Shown here: piece after piece, positions 7,511 through 16,200 of the stretch | Position numbering within the stretch: the first letter of the stretch is position 1 | How the letters are laid out: the number at the start of each line of letters is the position of its first letter | Virus record (IMG/VR): IMGVR_UViG_3300030019_000553 | Span: 1 to 33,704 of that record | DNA: 33,704 nt | Reading direction: 5' to 3' (one strand) | DNA from: a virus | The notes under the pieces: model-generated | Databases searched by the model: none | What the model saw: only the letters and a program-made list of their open reading frames with translations | Told to the model about the DNA's origin: nothing | Translations under genes and position numbers: made by a program

Positions 7511-7600
7511 ATGAAAACAAAGAAACTCAAAACATACGTGATATTCGTTAGTCAGACATATCCGGCTTATCACTCTAAAAAAGAAATAATAACACTTTGA
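7511..7600 (+). pseudogene. Short ORF, possible remnant of a phage protein
   Basis: The gap between the cytosine methylase and the next gene contains a 29-codon ORF (MKTKKLKTYVIFVSQTYPAY and nine more residues). Its phrase TYVIFVSQTYPAYHSK resembles the start of a longer Bacteroidetes phage protein that reads roughly f-l-lS--FP--HP-kG. If so, this is a truncated relic. It might also be a real micro-protein. The similarity is from memory and weak. Confidence 0.25.
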
Positions 7601-7613
7601 AATAAATATTAAT

Positions 7614-8039
7614 ATGAAAATTTACATTGCATCAAGTTGGAGGAATAAACATGGAGTTCAAATGCTTACGACTATTCTAAGGGAAAAAGGTCATGAAGTA
7701 ATTTCATGGATAGAAAACTGTAATCAAGAAGGGAATAAGCAATTCATTTTTGAAGAATGGATCAATACAACCGAAGCAAACGACTGCTTCAATTTTGATA
7801 TTATTGGAGCTACAACAAGCGATTTGGTTATTTATTATGGTCCCGCCGGAAAAGATGCATGTGTAGAAGTTGGCGCTGCTTGGGGGTCTGGAATTCCAAT
7901 AATTGGCATATATGCAAAAGGGGAAGACTTAGGTCTTATGAGAAAATGTATGAGCTTCTGGGTTGATAATGTGTATAGACTTCTTGAATTGATAGATTTA
8001 TATATGACTGATGGAACAACATTACACAGCCAAAAGTAA
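7614..8039 (+). CDS. Nucleoside 2-deoxyribosyltransferase-like protein
   Basis: A 141-residue Rossmann-like protein. The N-terminus KIYIASSWRNKHG is typical for the 2-deoxyribosyltransferase family. A second segment, LVIYYGPAGKDACVEVGAAW with GSGIPIIGIY after it, contains the Glu-x-G-x-A region in which family members carry the catalytic Glu. The fold breaks the N-glycosidic bond of deoxynucleosides or, in the DNPH1/RCL branch, of deoxynucleotides. Phage copies are thought to serve nucleotide salvage or modified-base pathways. It overlaps the next gene by 29 bases and is followed two genes later by a HAD phosphatase, which points to a nucleotide metabolism cluster. Substrate unknown. Confidence 0.75.
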   Translation: MKIYIASSWRNKHGVQMLTTILREKGHEVISWIENCNQEGNKQFIFEEWINTTEANDCFNFDIIGATTSDLVIYYGPAGKDACVEVGAAWGSGIPIIGIYAKGEDLGLMRKCMSFWVDNVYRLLELIDLYMTDGTTLHSQK

Positions 8040-8469
8040 AGGTACCTGGGGACGTGAAACGGCTAAAACAGGCGAAGAGCTTAACAGGTTATGTAATGAT
8101 TTCTTTGAAAAATTGGTTGTGTCTCCTGAATGGAAGAATATGGGGTGGAGTAATGCACTTGACACTTCAACAGGAATACTCTATTCTGTCGGTAAACTAT
8201 TCAGAGATATGCGCACCAGTGGCATTGATTTAATGCATTACAGGGTCTATTTCAATAGTTTTTCATGCAAAGGTGGTATTTGCTCAAAAAAGATTATTGA
8301 CTTTGGAAAATTCAAATATCATACGGAAGTCAATAATAAAGATATTGAGAAACTGAACGATTTTATAGCTGAGCACTACAATGTGTTGGTTGCAGAATTG
8401 GACAATACGGAAAATGAAATAAACGATGAGGACGGATTATCAAGGTTTAGAGAAAATCTGAATGAATGA
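8011..8469 (+). CDS. Hypothetical protein, middle region
   Basis: A 152-residue soluble protein with the segment WGRETAKTGEELNRLCNDFF near its start and an acidic C-terminus. It contains several aromatic residues and four cysteines (CNDFF, SCKGGICSK), but the Cys spacing is not a clear zinc site. No family is recognised. It overlaps both the deoxyribosyltransferase-like gene (29 bases) and the following small gene (8 bases), so it is co-translated with them. The ATG at 8011 is the first usable start after the upstream stop in this frame. Confidence 0.6.
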   Translation: MEQHYTAKSKGTWGRETAKTGEELNRLCNDFFEKLVVSPEWKNMGWSNALDTSTGILYSVGKLFRDMRTSGIDLMHYRVYFNSFSCKGGICSKKIIDFGKFKYHTEVNNKDIEKLNDFIAEHYNVLVAELDNTENEINDEDGLSRFRENLNE

Positions 8470-8689
8470 ACAGTTGTACATACAGTTTGAAGCTCCTGTG
8501 AAGCGATCAATGCCTACGGAACGAACACGCGACTCAGAAGGTCGCTATGCTTCAGATATATGTGAAACTGCTACCGACCCGATAGAATCACTGAAAAACG
8601 AAAATGAAATGCTTACACGGAAGTATTTAGCTATTGCTAAACAACTGGCAAGAACTGAACGTGAATTATTAAAATATAAACAGATATGA
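8462..8689 (+). CDS. Small coiled-coil protein, unknown function
   Basis: A 75-residue protein. The first half is polar and basic (VKRSMPTERTRDSEGRYASD) and the second half is a predicted helix of heptad type (IESLKNENEMLTRKYLAIAK). It overlaps the preceding gene by 8 bases and the HAD gene by 4 bases (ATGA), which supports translation. I recognise no family. It could be a small accessory subunit; nothing more can be said. Confidence 0.6.
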   Translation: MNEQLYIQFEAPVKRSMPTERTRDSEGRYASDICETATDPIESLKNENEMLTRKYLAIAKQLARTERELLKYKQI

Positions 8690-9075
8690 TATTGGCAATT
8701 GATTTTGATGGCACTATTGTAAAGGATGAGTTTCCCGGAATAGGAAAATTATTACCTGGTGCAAAAGAAAATTTACTGAAGCTTAGAAAAGAAGGTTATT
8801 ATTTGATATTATGGACATGCAGGACTGAAAAGCGTCTGGCTGAGGCTGCAAAGTTCCTCGCTGAGAATGGCATTCATTTCGATGCTTATAACAACAGTTG
8901 TCCGGCCAACGTGAAGGAGTTTAGCGGATTGGACACACGCAAGGTATTTGCTAATATGTACATTGATGATAAAGGGCTTTTAAAGCCCTTGCCGCACTGG
9001 GATGAACTTTATGAACTTATACATGAACGGTTGCCTACACATGCCGATAAAATTGATAATGAAGGATTCTTATAA
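8686..9075 (+). CDS. HAD-superfamily phosphatase
   Basis: A 129-residue HAD hydrolase. The nucleophile motif DFDGTIV is at residues 6-12, motif II is the Thr in ILWTCR near residue 45, and an acidic pair near residue 104 (MYIDDKG) serves as motif IV. It is short, with little or no cap domain, like small Bacteroides phosphatases of the BT0820 type. It probably removes a phosphate from a small phosphorylated substrate. The cluster with a deoxyribosyltransferase-like gene makes a nucleotide substrate attractive, but that is inference. Start and upstream stop overlap as ATGA. Confidence 0.8.
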   Translation: MILAIDFDGTIVKDEFPGIGKLLPGAKENLLKLRKEGYYLILWTCRTEKRLAEAAKFLAENGIHFDAYNNSCPANVKEFSGLDTRKVFANMYIDDKGLLKPLPHWDELYELIHERLPTHADKIDNEGFL

Positions 9076-9116
9076 TTCCGAAACACCTGATTAAACTGCT
9101 TTTAAAAATCTATTAA

Positions 9117-9353
9117 ATGGCAAAAAAACACACAAAGCATAAAAGTACCCGCCTGAGTGCAGAACGGGTAAAAGAGCTTCTAAGGGCTGACTATGAGCCA
9201 GGGAGGCAGGACAAGTGTAAATTGGCTGTTTACAGAAATAAAATTCGACCAATAACAGGTATATCTGAGCGTACTTTCTGGCGATATATGAATGAAATAG
9301 AAGCAGAACAAGAAAAACCTATAGACGATCCGAATCAATTGAAATTGTTTTAA
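9117..9353 (+). CDS. Small basic protein with a possible helix-turn-helix
   Basis: A 78-residue protein with a basic N-terminus (KKHTKHKSTRLSAERVKELL) and a segment ITGISERTFWRYMNEIE that looks like the recognition half of a helix-turn-helix. The C-terminus is acidic and ends in LKLF. It lies close to the end of the early/middle transcript. A regulator of late transcription, as Mor or C in Mu, would be expected near here, but the protein is shorter than Mor and I see no firm match. DNA binding is plausible, function unknown. Confidence 0.55.
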   Translation: MAKKHTKHKSTRLSAERVKELLRADYEPGRQDKCKLAVYRNKIRPITGISERTFWRYMNEIEAEQEKPIDDPNQLKLF

Positions 9354-9381
9354 ATTATACGAACTAATTAATTGCATTACC

Positions 9382-9651
9382 ATGAAAGTATTTAAATTTT
9401 ACTATGACGATTGTCATACAGCTTTTTCAGGAACTGATCAAGCTGAAGCTACGGAGGCCTTTATTGAATATTTAGGCGATGTTGAAATTGACAAAATAGA
9501 AGAAATTCCCGAAACGGAATGGGATAAGCCATTTATTTTGATATATGAAGAAAACGACCCGGAAACCGAGATATTTAAAGTGTCTATTCGCGAGCAACTT
9601 GAAAATACTCCAACACTGATATTTTCTAATGATATTGATTTGATTGAATAA
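9382..9651 (+). CDS. Small acidic protein, unknown function
   Basis: An 89-residue, strongly acidic protein (many D and E, for example IYEENDPETEIFK). The first residues KVFKFYYDDCHTAF form a beta strand pair followed by a helix (AEATEAFIEYLGDVEID), a simple alpha/beta arrangement. The charge would also suit a DNA mimic or anti-restriction protein, but no known family is recognised. It is the last gene before a strong terminator. Confidence 0.55.
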   Translation: MKVFKFYYDDCHTAFSGTDQAEATEAFIEYLGDVEIDKIEEIPETEWDKPFILIYEENDPETEIFKVSIREQLENTPTLIFSNDIDLIE

Positions 9652-9683
9652 AAAATTATTTTGAACACTATTCTTGACCCGAT

Positions 9684-9722
9684 AGGCCGCTTACGCTGTG
9701 AAGCGGGGCGGCCTTAATTTTT
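9684..9722 (+). terminator. Intrinsic terminator of the early/middle operon
   Basis: AGGCCGC (9684-9690) pairs with GCGGCCT (9708-9714), with an inner CGCT/AGCG stem, and is followed by TAATTTTT. It lies 32 bases after the stop of the acidic protein and closes the early/middle transcript. Confidence 0.85.
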
Positions 9723-9763
9723 AATATTTCTTTCAAATAATATAAGAATTAAATAAAACTATA

Positions 9764-9771
9764 TATATTTG
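9764..9771 (+). promoter_or_regulatory. Possible Bacteroidetes -7 element upstream of the secreted-protein gene
   Basis: TATATTTG matches the Bacteroidetes -7 consensus TAnnTTTG and lies 27 bases before the ATG at 9799, right after a terminator. No clear TTTG at the -33 position is seen, so the site may be weak or regulated. Confidence 0.4.
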
Positions 9772-9798
9772 CAAATAATAACAACTAATTATAATATT

Positions 9799-9948
9799 AT
9801 GAGAAAATTAATCGTTTCCTGTTTGGTAATGTTTTTATGCATAAGTACATACGCTCAAAAGATATTGAACGATTCAACACCTGTTATTGGAGTTGCTACA
9901 TCAGAGTACGATGACATAACTATTGGTAAGAATTTTAATTCGGTTTGA
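9799..9948 (+). pseudogene. Signal-peptide ORF, probable 5' half of a split secreted protein
   Basis: A 49-residue ORF. Residues 1-19 form a signal peptide (KLIVSCLVMFLCISTYA) with a likely cleavage before QK. The rest (QKILNDSTPVIGVATSEYDD) has no stop until TGA at 9946-9948. The next ORF starts right at this point in another frame and encodes a beta-rich domain without a signal. This suggests that one insertion or deletion near 9930-9950 has split one exported protein, or that the sequence contains an error. The gene stands alone between two terminators, as cargo (moron) genes often do. Confidence 0.5.
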
Positions 9949-10313
9949 CTATGATTAAAAGTAAAATTTTTGATGTAAGCGAATATACTGGTGGAACCGG
10001 TTTTGAATTTGAGGCTTACAACCCCACAAAAAAAGTAATTAAATACATAAGTCTAAATATAATTGGGTTGAACTCCGTAGGTGATCCGGTAATAAGTAGG
10101 GGTAAAACAATTCAAACAGTAAAATGTATTGGTCCAATTCAATCGCATGATAGCGGATTTTATTCTTTTGATTATGTATGGTTATCTGACTTAGTTGAAT
10201 CATATAAAGTCTCTTCAATTACCGTTACTTACATGGATAAATCAATTAAGACAATAAAGAACATTAAATCAATATCATTCCCCAGAGAACTATATAATTA
10301 CATTGATAAATAA
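9945..10313 (+). CDS. Beta-rich domain of a probable exported cargo protein
   Basis: A 122-residue ORF with TTG at 9945 or ATG at 9951 as start. It contains the segment FDVSEYTGGTGFEFEAYNPT followed by KKVIKYISLNIIGLNSVGDP. The second segment resembles an immunoglobulin-like beta sandwich found in secreted Bacteroidetes proteins, in which hydrophobic strands alternate with polar ones. There is no signal peptide in this frame, but one lies directly upstream in a different frame. I therefore think the two ORFs are parts of one exported protein. Isolation from the phage operons suggests a lysogenic conversion gene. Function unknown. Confidence 0.6.
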   Translation: MTMIKSKIFDVSEYTGGTGFEFEAYNPTKKVIKYISLNIIGLNSVGDPVISRGKTIQTVKCIGPIQSHDSGFYSFDYVWLSDLVESYKVSSITVTYMDKSIKTIKNIKSISFPRELYNYIDK

Positions 10314-10324
10314 AAATAAAAAAC

Positions 10325-10361
10325 AAAGCCCCGAACAATAGTTGTTCGGGGCTTTATTTTT
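10325..10361. terminator. Bidirectional terminator between convergent genes
   Basis: AAAGCCCCGAACAA (10325-10338) and TTGTTCGGGGCTTT (10342-10355) form a perfect 14-bp stem with a 3-base loop. T-rich DNA follows on the + strand, and an A-rich flank upstream gives a T-run on the - strand. It ends the + strand cargo gene and the - strand structural operon. Confidence 0.92.
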
Positions 10362-10365
10362 GTAA

Positions 10366-10914
10366 TTATTTTTTCTTCTTTTCCGGTACTCCATCACCAA
10401 TTGCAATAATACCAAACTCAAGTAATGCATCAATATTGATGTCGTCCGATATTTTGTATTTTGTAGGATCGATCACACTGAATTTCATTGAATCTAAAAC
10501 CGCTTTTTGAACTTCTGATTCCATAATGGAATTAAAAGTTTCCGTTTCTGATTTATGCTTATCAAGCAGTTCCTTATTGGATTCCCCCAACTTATTCAAT
10601 TTCTCTTTGAATTCCGCAAAACGTGGGTTTGGTTTGCTTTTATCAAACGAACCATCTTCGTTTTTTGCATAAATAGGAACTTCCGGATAGCCTTTCCCAA
10701 AATCTTCGCCATATTCATTATATAGCTCTGATATTGATTTTTGATAATTTTCAAGACTTTTAGCCAATTGCTTTTGTGTTTCGATGAACGGATAAACTAC
10801 AGGCTCAATAACTTGTTTATTCTTGAAAAATAAGATTTTTGTTTCGACAGTTCCGGTTTTTACTGCGGCCTCGAGTTCCTGGTATGCTTGAATGAGTTTA
10901 CCGTTTGTTTTCAT
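10366..10914 (-). CDS. Hypothetical protein at the end of the fibre operon
   Basis: A 182-residue, mostly helical, charged protein (for example IETQKQLAKSLENYQKSISE) ending in a lysine tail. No signal or membrane segment is seen. Its start overlaps the stop of the preceding gene as ATGA, so it is translationally coupled. As the last gene after the tail fibre it could be a fibre assembly factor or a minor tail protein, but no family is recognised. The 3' end abuts the bidirectional terminator. Confidence 0.65.
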   Translation of the reverse strand: MKTNGKLIQAYQELEAAVKTGTVETKILFFKNKQVIEPVVYPFIETQKQLAKSLENYQKSISELYNEYGEDFGKGYPEVPIYAKNEDGSFDKSKPNPRFAEFKEKLNKLGESNKELLDKHKSETETFNSIMESEVQKAVLDSMKFSVIDPTKYKISDDINIDALLEFGIIAIGDGVPEKKKK

Positions 10915-11207
10915 ACAAGTTTTTGTTTTATATCATATACATCGGCAACAATCTGTTGTATCTCTTCAATGGTTGTATCACTATCAATATCATTGAAATT
11001 GAATGATACAGTTTTACCTTTTTCGTGTACATAGATATTGAAATTTCCAACCTGAATAGAAGCATTTTCTTCTGTTTTCTTGCTAATTTGACCATTTACC
11101 GAAGTAACTTTATCTCCCTGAGATGTTATTCCCATAGCGTATTCAAACACTCCTTTACTTGCTTTTGCAGGTGTATTTGTAGCACCTGGACCTTTTTCGA
11201 TTTCCAT
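10911..11207 (-). CDS. Small hypothetical protein downstream of the tail fibre
   Basis: A 98-residue protein if started at the Met at 11207 (MEIEKGPGATNTPAKA). This start is preferred because the longer version (to 11264) would overlap the end of the fibre gene and begins with an unlike segment. The central part is beta-rich (SIQVGNFNIYVHEKGKTVSF) and the C-terminus is a helix (TIEEIQQIVADVYDIKQKLV). No family is recognised. The position after the fibre suggests a fibre-associated role. Confidence 0.6.
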   Translation of the reverse strand: MEIEKGPGATNTPAKASKGVFEYAMGITSQGDKVTSVNGQISKKTEENASIQVGNFNIYVHEKGKTVSFNFNDIDSDTTIEEIQQIVADVYDIKQKLV

Positions 11208-11239
11208 TTTAAATTTTTGTTTTAAATTAATATTGTTGA

Positions 11240-13291
11240 TTAATAGCCTTCTAGTACAACCCATCCGTTTACGGATGATGATGTAGTTACTGTTACATAT
11301 AAATATGATGTTGATAGTGAAATTCCAGCGCTTACAGCTGTTACTATAGGTACTCCCGAAAAAGTGGTAGGATATGTGAATGTTGCACTTCCAATAAGAT
11401 TTACCACTCTTATTAATACTTTTTTATATGTGCTGCCATTAAATGGCTGAGAACACACAATTGATCCGGACGATGAGCCTGCATAAGTGTACTGATTTTC
11501 GTTTACAGCCCCAATAGAACTTATATTTATAACCCCACCGGCAGCAGTTAGCAGTTGTGATGATGTTCCTGATGGTGTTTTGAAACCAGTAGCTGTAACT
11601 GTTGATGCGTATATCCCAGATCCATTATTTAGAAGAGAAAAAGCTACAAGCCCATCAGTTAGGTTAGACCAATATGTGCCGCTAGCATCAGATTGAAAAC
11701 CCCACTGTTTGCAGGATGTTCTTTGATATTTAATGGAAGTATCTAAAGAGCTAGATATAATTAATTGTGTTGCACTAACCGTTGATGCGAAAGTTGCTGC
11801 ATTATTACTATTTATTTCTAAGGGATAAGTAGAACCATTATATATTCTAAATGAACCATCAGCCAAAGAGCCTAATGTATAAGTCTTTCCAAAAGTAGTT
11901 CCAACAAGATTTAATCTTGATTCTCCATTAGAAATAGTTATATCTTTTGATTGGATAGTAGAAGCAAAAGTTGCTGCACCTGTAGATGATAGAATTAATG
12001 CATCTAATTGTGTCCCATTATTCGAAACTCCAAAATATAAATTAGTATTTAAGGTTGAACTATAATTAAAATCAGTAGCTATATAACTTCCATAAAGCCC
12101 TGAATTTACATAAGTACCTAATTTAATTACAGTACTTCCATTAGAACTAGCTCCACGTAATTTAACCCCTGTTGCAGTTATAGAACCATCAATCCACATA
12201 TTAGCAGATTGAGCAAAACTATTATTGTTTAAAATATGGTCATTTGTATTGGTATATGCACTTGAACCTAAACCTAAAAAGGATTTAATTGCAGTAGGGC
12301 TAAATCTATTAGTTATACCATCAGAGTCAAAACCTAATATTTGCATAGGAGCACCATCATAATAACCCAATACAAAATTATTAGTATAACCTCTCCATAA
12401 ATTAGAATTAGCAACGGTTGAACCTGTTGCATAGAAATCTCCAGTGTTGTTGTTGGCCGCTGTTCCGAAAGTTCTTGTTGCTAATGGAGTATAACCCAAT
12501 GCCGTTGTAATCTGTGAACTTATAAGTCCAGTTATTCCAGCTCCTGAACCATTAAATTGTCCACCAGTAGTTATATTTCCGGAAACATTAATAGTAGCAT
12601 TTTGCTGCGAATATTGATTCCATATATAAGCATTAACTCCACTGGGAATATCATTTACAGTTAGATATCTAAACGATGGTATTCCTGTACTTCCATTAGG
12701 GGATGCAAAAACCATATTAGCAGTTTGACTACCAAATGCCGAGGTAACCATGCTTGAGTTTATACCGGTTAAGTATCCCATACCCGTCCACGGAGTACCA
12801 GTCACAAATCCGCCATAATTTCCTAAATCATTGGTAAATTGAGATAATGCTGTAGGTATGCTTCCTATTTCCGACCACGTATAAGCGGGTTTCGTTGAAG
12901 CCTTAGCCCATGCATATACATCACTCGCTGGTAGCGATGTAGGTATTGATGCAGATGTAATGTATCCGTCAGGATTGCTTGCATTGTATGGCGTGAAACC
13001 CAATGCAGTTTGATAATACGATGGCAACTGGCCTCCAAAACGTGCGGAGTCGTTAGCCTGAGCATTAATACCTAGGTAGTATGTTTCATTTTGTGATTTG
13101 GTTGCATACGACGATAAATCAGGAGCAGGACCAGGTAAACCATTAGACCCATTTCTTACGCTAAATGCAGAAACAGATTCATCGGTATAAAAAATAGTAT
13201 ATGTATCAGTACTACCGGCTGCACCTGTACCAGAAGTTTTTCTAATATCTTGTATTCCCTTGCCGGAATAAAATAATAAACCTTTTGCCAT
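11240..13291 (-). CDS. Phage tail fibre / receptor-binding protein
   Basis: A 683-residue protein rich in S, T, G, N and A with almost no Cys. The N-terminal part has collagen-like and linker segments (GSNGLPGPAPDLSSYATKSQ) and a phrase common in fibres (AWAKASTKPAYTWSEIGSIP). Later segments repeat the form A-ATFAST-h-x-A, seen three times. The C-terminus (SYLYVTVTTSSSVNGWVVLE) is beta-rich and carries no intramolecular chaperone or lectin-like variable domain, so it is not an evident DGR target. It probably attaches the virion to the host surface. It follows the Tal-like gene with a 2-base gap. Confidence 0.8.
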   Translation of the reverse strand: MAKGLLFYSGKGIQDIRKTSGTGAAGSTDTYTIFYTDESVSAFSVRNGSNGLPGPAPDLSSYATKSQNETYYLGINAQANDSARFGGQLPSYYQTALGFTPYNASNPDGYITSASIPTSLPASDVYAWAKASTKPAYTWSEIGSIPTALSQFTNDLGNYGGFVTGTPWTGMGYLTGINSSMVTSAFGSQTANMVFASPNGSTGIPSFRYLTVNDIPSGVNAYIWNQYSQQNATINVSGNITTGGQFNGSGAGITGLISSQITTALGYTPLATRTFGTAANNNTGDFYATGSTVANSNLWRGYTNNFVLGYYDGAPMQILGFDSDGITNRFSPTAIKSFLGLGSSAYTNTNDHILNNNSFAQSANMWIDGSITATGVKLRGASSNGSTVIKLGTYVNSGLYGSYIATDFNYSSTLNTNLYFGVSNNGTQLDALILSSTGAATFASTIQSKDITISNGESRLNLVGTTFGKTYTLGSLADGSFRIYNGSTYPLEINSNNAATFASTVSATQLIISSSLDTSIKYQRTSCKQWGFQSDASGTYWSNLTDGLVAFSLLNNGSGIYASTVTATGFKTPSGTSSQLLTAAGGVINISSIGAVNENQYTYAGSSSGSIVCSQPFNGSTYKKVLIRVVNLIGSATFTYPTTFSGVPIVTAVSAGISLSTSYLYVTVTTSSSVNGWVVLEGY

Positions 13292-13293
13292 AG

Positions 13294-16200
13294 TTAATGA
13301 ATGTCACTTCCGTTGAAATTAGTTATGTAATATCTCATTTCCGTTCCGTACAAAATTGCCTGAAATTCAATTACGTCCCCGTGAGTCATTCCCACATAGT
13401 TTCGTGTATTTCCATCTTCGTTGTACATTTGTGCACCGGTTTTAGATTCTAATTTTATTGATCCGCCTCCGGTACCAACCACTACTCTTAACCAGAAATT
13501 ATCAGTTCCTGTTTCAAGCTCAGTAGGTGTTGGAAAATGAACAGTTCTTTGTACTGAATCATTGCTATACTTCTCAAGTATAAATGAGTTGTAGTTGGCA
13601 ATATTGTTTATAATCGGCTCAGCATTATTTGTATAAACATATCCACGGTATGAATCATTAAAAAACCTCCTAGCTCCTTTTAATTTTAATCCCGAAGTAG
13701 CTTTATAATATAAATAACGTAATGCATCCAGTTCGCTGTAAAACCCATCAATGCCTATTTTTGTGTTGTTTGCCGGACGATATAAACCAATTTTATCAGT
13801 ATTACCCAACAGGGCAAAGCCTCCAGTTGTAGGTGTATTGTAATTTCCAATAATTTCGACATACGCAGACTGATCGGCCAATCTGTGTTCTGCTAGTGCA
13901 TGAAAAACAAAGTTCCCCTTATTCAATACAATGCTGTACTCTTTATTAATACAACCGTTATCCCCACATATACTTTTATCGGAGAAAACAGTATTATTGT
14001 TTTCGTCTGAAATCCAAACATTCAGCGTTATATCAGTCGCATGTCCTGTAAGTCCTGACGGTTGTGGAGGATAGGCAATCTCTGTATTTCTTCCGCCTTG
14101 TACATTGGCAAAAATCTGAAAATCGACAATACCTGCCTTTGAAGTTGTCAGTGTTCCTGTAACCGCTGTAGCGTATTGAATACCATTAGCAGTCCATGAA
14201 GATGTTCTATTTACGATTTCTTCTGCCGGGTTAATAAGAGAATCTAACGGTTCAATTTCTGTGTCAGAAAACTCAATAGAATCATTGATAATTGCTTTTT
14301 CAAAAATGGTAAAATCTCCTATATATCCCTCTCTGGCCTTTACCGCCATATCGGTAATTATGTTCCCTGCAGCATCTCCTCGGAAACTACCTCCACCAAA
14401 TTGAAATCCGCCATTTTTGTACAGTATGATTTTTGCAATTGCAGCAATAGCATCTTCCTCAGTTCCTCCAAACCATGCTGCAATGTCGCTTAATGAATCT
14501 CCATTGATACCGGCTTTAATAGTTCCATCACTTGACAGCTTTATGGAGCCGGCAATAATACCGTCCATAAATTCAATGTAGCCCTTGATTTTGTTATTCA
14601 CCAGGTCAAAGTATGTCGATTCATCCATCGACGAAATAACGCCAAGCTTTACGAAGCTGCCATTGATGATTGTCATTCCATAGCTCAACGATATGCCTCT
14701 TATTCCACCAATGGGAGAATGTAATACTCCAACAAGAAATAAATAATCAATATCGCTGCTATCATAGTTTAAATGATCTGCACTTAGAAAAATATCTCCA
14801 ACATTTGTATTTCTCTTACAGCGGGCATATATATACATTGGATGAATAGTATCATTGCTTCCTGTCAATGTCAAACTTCCTGAAGAAATAATCCAATTTC
14901 GTACTCCGGTTTCATCAATCGTGAAGTGTACAAGTTCACCGGCAGTCCATTGTAATATTTGTGGATTTCCGTTGTAGTTTGGTTGTAATATACAGGTAAG
15001 CTGGAAGCTTTGGCTTCTTGCACCAACACTCAACATCGACGTTTCTATGCTCAACGGCTTGATGTTTTCGGCGTTGAAATAACCTTCAGGATCGAATACC
15101 ATGCCCTGAAGTTCCTTTGTCTGTTGGTATGCCCGAAGATTGTTTCTATTTACCCGCTCGTTTGACGTAATTACAGTATTTTGAACATTCGATAATCCGC
15201 CCTCAATTCGCTCCAGTCTTGTTGCTGAAACTGTATTTGAAAGGTCAAATTGAACGGTCCAAAAGTCGGTAATACCTTTTTGAATTTTTACGATTCTAAT
15301 ATTTTCATCAATTCCAAGGTCTTCATCGTATATTGGTACTGTATCTCCACATTCGACATTTTGTAAATTTTGTATCGCGTATATAGAGCTAAATGTTGCT
15401 TTATATTCTACTTTTGGAGAATTGTTTTTATCATCAATAAGCCATTTTTGAGCAGCTGCTAATAATTCGTTTTCGGCAGATGTTTTGTAACTGTCCGGCA
15501 TTACAATATCAAGTAATACATATTTATCTCCTATTTTAGGACGAAGTGTTGCGTTTGGCAATGCGTAGTCTTTTTCTGACGTATTAGCAATTAATATGAA
15601 TTTACGTGTATTATGAGTATATGACTTAATTTCATAGTCATAACCCGATGCATCGCCGGTATTGAAATGCACTTTTGCTGTTGTGCCTGATAATAGATAG
15701 CTGTTAACGTCAAAATCTAACGCGCTATCGAAAAATACTAATTCATTCGATTCGTCAATAGCAGTTACCTTTCCGGCATTTGTGCCATCTAAGCGCGGAT
15801 AAATATCATCGAATGTTTTTGAAGCTTCTATTATTCCATACAGATCAATATTGCTTTCAATGTATAAATTTGGTGCAGGTATAAGAAGTTTGTCAGAACC
15901 GTTCCGATAATCAGATGCAATATTGCGTGTAGACCCGAATGGATATAGTCGTGTCACAACATTACTATCGTTTACCGATGTACGTTCAATATCGTATGCC
16001 GTTGATCCGTATTTTAGGGTTATGTTTCGGGTTGTACTCTTTTTATCAAGATGAATCACAGAACCGTTTACTATGTATTCAGTATCAAATTCACTTGCCA
16101 GCCGTTCTAAGACAGATAAACATGATTCATTGCTAAATGTAAGCAGTTTATAATCTGTTTGGATTACATCGCCTTTAGTCCAGGTATTTGATCCATGTAT

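Noticed and set aside
11240-11400. C-terminus of the tail fibre as the DGR variable region
   Set aside because: It reads as an ordinary beta-rich, Ser/Thr-rich end with no A-poor tract, and no aromatic lectin-type motif is present.
10366-13291. Additional + strand genes inside the fibre region
   Set aside because: The + strand frames here are short, low in complexity and antisense to a convincing operon.
13294-13450. C-terminus of the Tal-like protein as the DGR variable region
   Set aside because: It contains ordinary coding sequence without A depletion or a copy elsewhere.
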